A stretch of DNA of 64,000 bases from Prosapia bicincta. Its lineage: Eukaryota; Arthropoda; Insecta; Hemiptera; Cercopidae. Numbering within the stretch: position 1 is the stretch's first letter; each line of letters opens with the position of its first letter. This document shows, one piece after another, positions 57,110-64,000 of the stretch. The stretch covers positions 233,772,869 to 233,836,868 of the forward strand of contig JBAIZL010000005.1 in NCBI GenBank assembly GCA_036971475.1, read 5' to 3'. Both the position numbers and the translations under genes were made by a program. The notes under the pieces are model-generated. The model made no database searches and had not been told where the DNA came from. It saw only the letters and a list, made by a program, of their open reading frames with translations.

Positions 57110-58424
57110 GGCCAAACTAGAAACCTCTGTATGTTTTTTGATAATCTGTAGCGCGGGTCGCTAGCTAGTCATGGATCATAGCCCACTGTTTTGTTTAGCA
57201 ATCAACCTGTGGCCCTCATTACCCAGGGTTCTACCGTTCATTTTAGGGTGGGCCCTGGGATCATTCGAGCATTGATATTTCATATATTAAACAATTATAT
57301 CTCAGGATATCCCCCGCGCCAGTAGCTACCTCAGGGGCAGATCCTGAGGATGTCCCGGGTTGTTACGTCATAGGCTTACCTGATTAGGTTTTTCCTACCT
57401 CTAGAGGTAGTCACCTCATAGTCCATGATAATGGTCATTCAGAGCCGCCTCTCGTCCATAACATCCCCCAGAGATACTCCTGTTTGTTGCTGAGATCGCC
57501 CAATCTACTAGATACATTTTGGCCGGCCTAGGTTAGTCGATTATAAACCCCATAGTCTATGATCAACACCATGGGGTGGTCCTAAACGTAGCTAAGATCG
57601 CCCTTGTTATTAGGAGTATGTTGGGTTAGATACAGTTGGGCTAGCGAGGTTTTCCAATAACCACATCTAGACGTAGTCACCCCATTGTCTATGGTCAAGG
57701 TCTTTCAGGGCTGCCCTCGTCCACGACAACCCCCGGGGAAGGTCCTAAACGTAGCTGAGATGTCCCCCAACACTTAGGTTAGATCCGTTTTGCCTAGCTT
57801 GGGTTAGCTGGTTGGAATTTATTTTTTTCCATTTACCGCCCCTCTAGGCATGGTCAAAACCACCCTTAGGGGTTGGGTGAGGGTCGGCGTCGGGCCTCTG
57901 CAACATCCGGAACTACCCCTATAGTCCTAGGTTACACACCCTATCGGACAAAGCACATGTTCCAAAATTTTATCGAAAATCGCCCCACCCCCAATCTACC
58001 CCCGGAGCATCCGCCGGGGAAGGTCCTGAACGTAGCTAAGGTCACCCCCTACACTTAGGTTGGGTTAGGTTGGATACAATTTGGCTAGCTTAGGTTAGTG
58101 GCTTGGAGTTAAATTTTTTCGAAAAACTACCCCCTACCCCTCTAAACGTGGTCAAAACCACCCTCAAAGCTAGGGTCGGGGTCACGACGTCTGCCCGCAT
58201 CATCCGAAACTACCCCTATTGTCCTAGGTTACGTAGCGGCCGATTTTTTTTTTTTTTTTTTCGAAAAACTACCCCCTACCCCCCTGAACGTGGTCGAAAC
58301 CACCCCTTGGTCTAGGGTCAGGGCCGGGATGACCTTGAGCATCATCCAAAACTACCCCTATAGTCCTAGGTTACGTAGCGGCCGAGTTTAGGGGTGGGCG
58401 CGCTATTCTATGCCCTGTTCTACT
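57110..58424 (-). repeat. Right terminal inverted repeat of element B
   Basis: Mirror of 45924-47230, with small indels and substitutions. The last bases, GCCCTGTTCTACT, are the exact inverse of the left terminus. Confidence 0.85.
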
Positions 58425-58430
58425 GCGGTA
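58425..58430. other. 6-bp target-site duplication of element B (right)
   Basis: GCGGTA, followed by CATAACCTGAAGG, the continuation of the satellite unit. Confidence 0.9.
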
Positions 58431-58744
58431 CATAACCTGAAGGATAAGGACTCACAACGAATGTGGAGAATGCCAGGTAGAGGACTTGAATCTGCCACAA
58501 TCAAAGAATAGCTTGTCTGCCTTTATAGCGCGTACAATGACGGCATATGCGGTACATAACCTGAAGGATAAGGACTCACAACGAATGTGGAGAATGCCAG
58601 GTAGACTTGAATCTGCCACAATCAAAGAATAGCTTGTCTGCCTTTATAGCGCGTACAATGACGGCATATGCGGTACATAACCTGAAGGATAAGGACCTAC
58701 AACGAATGTGGAGAATGCCAGGTAGAGGACTTGAATCTGCCACA
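58425..58744 (+). repeat. 121/124-bp satellite, block 3 (about 2.6 copies)
   Basis: The final part of the satellite. It stops abruptly in mid-unit after CTTGAATCTGCCACA, with a junction to unrelated sequence at 58745. Confidence 0.93.
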
Positions 58745-61700
58745 CGGGGCGGGTTGCGGTAACCATAGTAGTCATGACTACCATCTATACTACACTTCTA
58801 GGGTTTATTATTTTAAAAAGAAAGGAAGGTTTGAGCATGAAAAGAAGTTTCCGGTAAACCAGTTACATTTTCAGCTATATTGTTACTGTTGGATGTTGGT
58901 AGCTTGTGTAGGTTACTATAGAAGGTTAGTTCACTACTCAGTCCCTTTTAAGGTCACGTAGAGACGACGGAACTAAAACTCACGAGATATGGCAAGAGAC
59001 TTGAGATGTCTACCACCAGCTGGTAGACCAAACAGCTGTCTAAATATCTCTTGCACCTAGCCAGTGATGAACAAGACTCAGTGGTTATGGGCCTTCAGCA
59101 ACTAGGTTCGACAAATAACAAGTCAGCACTCTAAATGTCAGGCAGGCCACTGCGAATAGGCCGGCCAAGTCTCTTGCTACGAGACGCGACTTATACGTTA
59201 CGACGGAAGGACTGTAAATATGTATGCTTAAGTGGAAATGCTATAAAAGTCGTATACTTGAGGATAACTCACTACCTATCCTATTTTGGTGAATGAATAT
59301 GTGGAATATAGATACACGAAGAACGCGTGATAACTTCGAAATTTAAAACTTTAGGCCATATTCAATATATTCGGAGAAAGGAAAACTGATAGGAAGTAAA
59401 TTTGGACTGTAAAAGATACGATCGGTGCTGTTTAGACTATCGTGAAATAAGTGTGTGCCATTAACAGTGTGTGCTAATTGTTTTACTAAAAGACAATTAG
59501 AGCTAGAAAAGGCGCCAAAGATATCTCCGGGCCGAATAAGGAATAGATCAGGCAGGAAGAAGAATTGCAAAGTATTCAACATGCGTTTAATTTGAAGAAC
59601 TATGTTAACTATAAAATAATAAAGTTCTTAGATCTGATAAAAAGTCCTAACTGACAAGATAGAGAAAGGAAAGTGAGTAAATTAACAACATAGCAGACAA
59701 ATGGAAGGCATCAATCAAATTGGTAAGCATGAGTGAAAGTGAAAATAAGACCAAGGGTAATAAAAGAAAGAGAAGAGGATTGAGAGGGAAAAAGATAATT
59801 AAATGGACATATGGAGTGTAAAATAGTGTGTTAAATCGAATGGAAAACGAAAAATACTGGAGCTGATGATGACGCAGGCAGTGGAAGCAACGGAGAAAGG
59901 TAGAAATATTTTGCCAGAAGGAAACGTCAGACATCTTTTTCAACGGAAAAAACAGAGAAGATTCCAGTCTGGAAAAAATGCTTTGAGGAAGATGAAAATC
60001 TATTACTGTACAAAATAATGAATGAGCTGGATTTAAAAAATTGTATCGTTCCCGTTTATCTATATTTCATTTTTACCCTAAATGAGTTATTTTAAAATGT
60101 ATTGCGTTAACTCCAACTAGGAATAAATCTGTGAGCTATACGTAAGTGACCCGTCCTACGATCAATACACGCAAATGCTCGCAATTGTTGCGTGACAATG
60201 GCCTAGAGCAGACGGCGGCAGGTGTCCTTATCAAGATCGCCAGTTCGCATACACGGCGCTCGTTAAAACGGCCATCAATAATTCCGTCTGCCAGGATGAC
60301 ATGTAGATTCTAATTATTTAATGAATTACTACACTATCAATATCCAAGGAATGTTTATATTTCTCGAAGTTATTATCCAGGGAGAAATGACCCTAAAAGA
60401 AGAAGAATCTCCTGGTTTTACTGACCTGCGCAACCAAAGTAGCAAACAAACTTGAGTTTAAGATGGACAATAACCTGAATGTACAACTCTTCCCCAAGGA
60501 GAAGAATGTTTTAAGACTGTCATTAAACGCAAAATGATATTAAAAGAAAATATATGGCCGGAATTCCAAAATTATTATCGTTAAAGACAAAATTGGCTAC
60601 TGACCTGTTCCGACACAATAGGTATATAGTTAAGTCACTTGAAAAATTAGTTCCAAAGACATTTTTGAGAATTCTCTTTCACAGACAACCTCATGGAAGA
60701 TGTTTTCTCTTCTAGATTTCTTTCTCAGAATCCGCAATGTTACAGTATTCGAGGACTTGAGTGACATTAATTTTGACGCTCAAACTATTCTGAAACGTTT
60801 ACCTTGAGACCTAGCCGAGATATGTTCCGCCCCTGGTTCCCTGACGGCCAATATTGACTTTGCGCTAGATGTATTTTTATTACCACATCGAACAAGATTT
60901 TCTGTTACATTTATGGAATTTTGGAACTCTTCTGGCAGTAGCGGTATCTCATCCCAACTACCCTATAACATGTAGCACATCTCTTATATCAGCATGGTTG
61001 ACAAGACTGGAGTTTCCGAGATTAGCAAATTATGTCTCCGAATTCTTCTGTCTGGAGCGGCAACAGCCCCTCCTAAATACACAACTCACGGCATTTTCCA
61101 TTACAAGGAGACATGCCCAATAACTATAGCTTACGAGCTGCTTATATTCAGCTAATCTCTACAAGAACGTGATTGTGTTCTGGAATGGAGACGTTCTCGG
61201 AGTTTTAAAAAGATTATCGCTAAACAATATCAGAATCTAAACCAGAAGTTAAATCAAGGAAACATAATACAGGGGTTAGCGAAATCAAAAATACATATAA
61301 GATGCAACAAATTCTCTTTTTTAAAGTGTTTTAATGCTAAGACCTACCAAATTATATTTACAATAGATTTTGTAGTGCCTCTCTGGAAGACCAGATACGT
61401 TTGCATTGCTGAAGTAACTTTTAGACAAAAAAACATATTGTACACCATATCAAGAATCAATTGGAAAGAGAAGAGTAAAACTAAAAAAAACAATAAATTA
61501 GATGGGTGTAATTGTTATTCGCACGAAACATTGGGATATGTCGAATCTGCGGAAGGTGTCGCACTTACGCAATGTTAGAACAATAGATGCAGGTCACTAA
61601 AGTGACGTTTGTACTAAGTTCAATGCCTTAGAAAAAGACTGGATAATATACCGGGGAAGAGCTTGACATTATCGACAGACAACGTTACAAAGACAGACTC

Positions 61701-62889
61701 TGAATGACTCAAGTTCAGTTATTACAGTTGGATAGTGTAACCCGTTTGATTTCACTGATTATATTCACATATACGTAATTGTTATATATCTTGAAAAAAA
61801 ACTAAAACAACTTACTACTCTGACGCGTTTCGAACCGGACGTTTTTTTCACAAAGGCTACTGCTACTCAAGTTATAAAACATCACAGTCAAGTCATCTAT
61901 TTCTTCGCCGAATTAAGAAAAGTTTGAATTATTTCGATGCGTTTTCGTTACATTTGGAAAGTTTGTACATCAATCGATGCTTTTTAAAATATATTGTCGA
62001 ACAGCGCGAAACAAAACGAAATGTCGATCTTTTAATGAGGTTACCGTTTGCAAATAAATGAGCAAAACAACAAAACCCTGACCTGATGTAAGTCAAGGCT
62101 TACCTTACGGACATTATTACGACAAACCGATTTGAAATATTTCAATCTGAAGGACTGTCCTCTAAAAGGACTGCTTCAACAAAAGTTAATTTCCACCTGG
62201 TATTGGTGGGCCGCCTGCAGGGCACACCTACGCAACTTATTTACATGTCAAAACGTCGATGCGAGTGTCTTACTCTCGCAGGCAACTCGGTGCTCCGTAG
62301 AGGTGTATGCAGTCGTACACGATAATAGAACAACCTTTACACTTGTTCATCTTCACATAAGTTCTGTACCTACAGTTAAACTACGGATAAGTATCAATAA
62401 GGCTACACTGCACTTTGTAACTATATGCTGTATACATATGCTATAGCATATTTATTAAACGTAAATATGTTCACAGAGTATTGAAAATGATTGTTAATTT
62501 ACCGTAATGTATTTAGAGTATATTACAAAATGTTGTATTTGTTGTAATTAATTTGAAAACAATTAAAATACTGGAGGCCTATTAGGTAGAAAAAAATTAT
62601 TTGCTATAGGTACAGCAGACACCGTTAAAGTTTACATGGATTCTAGGTGCCCTAGACATACTTAAACTTCGATTTTTAGAGGTTAATCGAATTAAAACTG
62701 CGAGTTATATAGAAGGGGTTTTTAATACTGTTTATGGTTATAAAACATAATTTAGGATTATCAAGGTTTTTTAGTTCAAACTTTGGAAGTTGTAGAGATG
62801 GAATTAACATTGTGTTTATGAGAAGTAGTTATGGAGGCATCCAAGTTTGCACCGACATTATAAATCCATTACAAAACCGCAAGAGGACT
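58745..62889. other. Gene-free right flank
   Basis: About 4.1 kb of AT-rich sequence without a supportable gene. Near 61820-61850 the minus strand has CGAAACGCGTC, reminiscent of retroelement-linked ribozyme tails, but no CTGATGA core, so it is not called. Confidence 0.5.
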
Positions 62890-63222
62890 AATTTTATAAT
62901 TTGTAATCTGACAGTGTTCCTTACACTGTTCCTTCCTACACCAATTCCTTCCTAACATATATTTTAAAATAATACTGAGGACATACTTTGCTCAACATAT
63001 ATGATCGAATTGTACAATATTTGATATTACTGCTAACATGGTAAGCATAATTTTATAATTTGTAATCTGACAGTGTTCCTTACACTGTTCCTTCCTAGAC
63101 CAATTCCTTCCTAACATATATTTTAAAATAATACTGAGGACATACTTTGCTCAACATATATGATCGAATTGTACAATATTTGATATTACTGCTAACATGG
63201 TAAGCATAATTTCATAATTTGA
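62890..63222 (+). repeat. 159-bp tandem duplication
   Basis: ATTTTATAATTTGTAATCTG through CATGGTAAGCATA occurs twice, almost identically, and a third copy begins near 63207 before diverging. Confidence 0.9.
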
Positions 63223-63317
63223 GTACACTATTCTTTCAATCTAAATGATACAGCATATCTAGAAGATTGGGACTATTCGAAACGAATTACACCAACGCCG
63301 ACTAAACTACGTCCCTT

Positions 63318-63930
63318 GAGCTACCAAGCTACGGCCCCTGGGCTACATCTAACTATGGTCCTCAGGCTACACCGACCTTACCAAGCTACGGCCCCTGGGC
63401 TATATCGAACTATGGTCCTCAGGCTACACCGACCTTACCAAGCTACGGCCCCTGGGCTACATCTAACTATGGTCCTCAGGCTACACCGACCTTACCAAGC
63501 TACGGCCCCTGGGCTACATCTAACTATGGTCCTCAGGCTACACCGGCCTTACCAAGCTACGGCCCCTGGGCTACATCTAACTATGGTCCTCAGGCTACAC
63601 CGGCCTTACCAAGCTACGGCCCCTGGGCTACATCTAACTATGGTCCTCAGGCTACACCGACCTTACCAAGCTACGGCCCCTGGACTACATCTAACTATGG
63701 TCCTCAGGCTACACCGGCCTTACCAAGCTACGGCCCCTGGGCTACATCTAACTATGGTCCTCAGGCTACACCGGCCTTACCAAGCTACGGCCCCTGGGCT
63801 ACATCTAACTATGGTCCTCAGGCTACACCGGCCTTACCAAGCTACGGCCCCTGGGCTACAATCTAACTATGGTCCTCAGGCTACACCGGCCTTACCAAGC
63901 TACGGCCCCTGGGCTACACCGACCTTACTA
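63318..63930 (+). repeat. 57-bp minisatellite, about 10.7 copies
   Basis: The unit contains CTACCAAGCTACGGCCCCTG and CTAACTATGGTCCTCAGGCT. The period is divisible by three, so two plus frames stay open. One starts with ATG and gives a 19-residue basic repeat. The other gives a Pro/Tyr/Gly-rich repeat (SYGPWATSNYGPQATP), has no ATG and is broken by one extra base near 63859. Neither is supported as a gene. Confidence 0.85.
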
Positions 63931-64000
63931 CGAGAACTAAGTGCGAGAACATGATTGTATAATTATAACACTATAATATTAGGATAGACAAGAAAGTTTG

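Larger units (their letters stand above)
45924..58424. mobile_element. Element B: 12.5-kb Polinton-like element with PolB
   Basis: The element starts AGTAGAACAGGGCATAGAAT and ends with the exact inverse. It carries inverted repeats of about 1.3 kb and is flanked by a 6-bp direct duplication in the satellite. It encodes a protein-primed-type family B DNA polymerase, a spliced RING-finger protein, an IAP relic and an uncertain 124-codon frame. PolB, long TIRs, AG/CT ends and a 6-bp duplication place it near Polintons/Mavericks and adintoviruses. I could not find an integrase, packaging ATPase, protease or major/minor capsid gene in the remaining space, so it is either reduced or a capsid-less lineage. 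Confidence 0.85.

Noticed and set aside
59647..59943. 98-codon hydrophobic minus-strand frame
   Set aside because: It is the complement of a purine-rich AGAAA-type stretch, which always reads as Phe/Leu/Ser. No gene context was seen.
61790..61870. Second hammerhead-like motif (CGAAACGCGTC on the minus strand)
   Set aside because: The CTGATGA core and a stem II are missing at the required distance.

Overview
The window is eukaryotic genomic DNA, probably from an arthropod and perhaps a crustacean. Genes have spliceosomal introns, TATA/initiator promoters and AATAAA signals. Much of the sequence is minisatellite arrays. Short TTAGG runs, the arthropod telomere motif, occur inside one mobile element. 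The host assignment is an inference, because no host gene was recognised.

Host-like flanks (1-19,496 and 58,745-64,000). No convincing host gene is visible. These parts hold unrelated tandem arrays with periods of about 158, 84, 178, 63, 176, 206, 159 and 57 bp. They also hold an (AT)n microsatellite and a 2.27-kb element with pogo/Tigger-like ends and a TA duplication (4984-7257), which contains a 1.2-kb palindrome and a second foldback.

Satellite with two large insertions (19,497-58,744). A 121/124-bp satellite is interrupted twice. Element A (22010-45063, 23,054 bp) is flanked by the 6-bp duplication TGCGGT. Element B (45924-58424, 12,501 bp) is flanked by GCGGTA. The two sites are one base apart in the same satellite unit position. 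Both elements start AGTAGAAC and end GTTCTACT. The 6-bp duplication, AG/CT ends, long terminal inverted repeats (TIRs) and a protein-primed-type family B DNA polymerase in B all point to the Polinton/Maverick class. I see no integrase, capsid, packaging ATPase or adenovirus-type protease in either element, so they look like reduced relatives or a separate capsid-less lineage.

Element B carries the polymerase (47936-51688, 1250 aa). Its left and right TIRs are about 1.3 kb. It also has a three-exon RING-finger gene (55216-56510) and, on the minus strand, only a 51-bp relic of an IAP gene.

Element A has lost the polymerase. It keeps a 2.9-kb centre with a divergent gene pair: an intact BIR-RING IAP gene (34082-34618, +) and a six-exon RING-finger gene (32394-33591, -). 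The centre is enclosed by inverted arms of about 10 kb. Each arm is two diverged direct copies of one module, so a 12.6-kb element with its own degenerate ends (27287-39917) sits inside the larger one. A and B share their terminal sequences, a promoter-region block of about 190 bp, IAP 3' flanking sequence, a subterminal GATAACGC/TTATC block and related RING genes. They are clearly two branches of one family. The proposed working picture is a replicative element (polymerase) that carries cell-death and ubiquitin-pathway cargo and settles in one satellite. Any dependence of A on B is inference.
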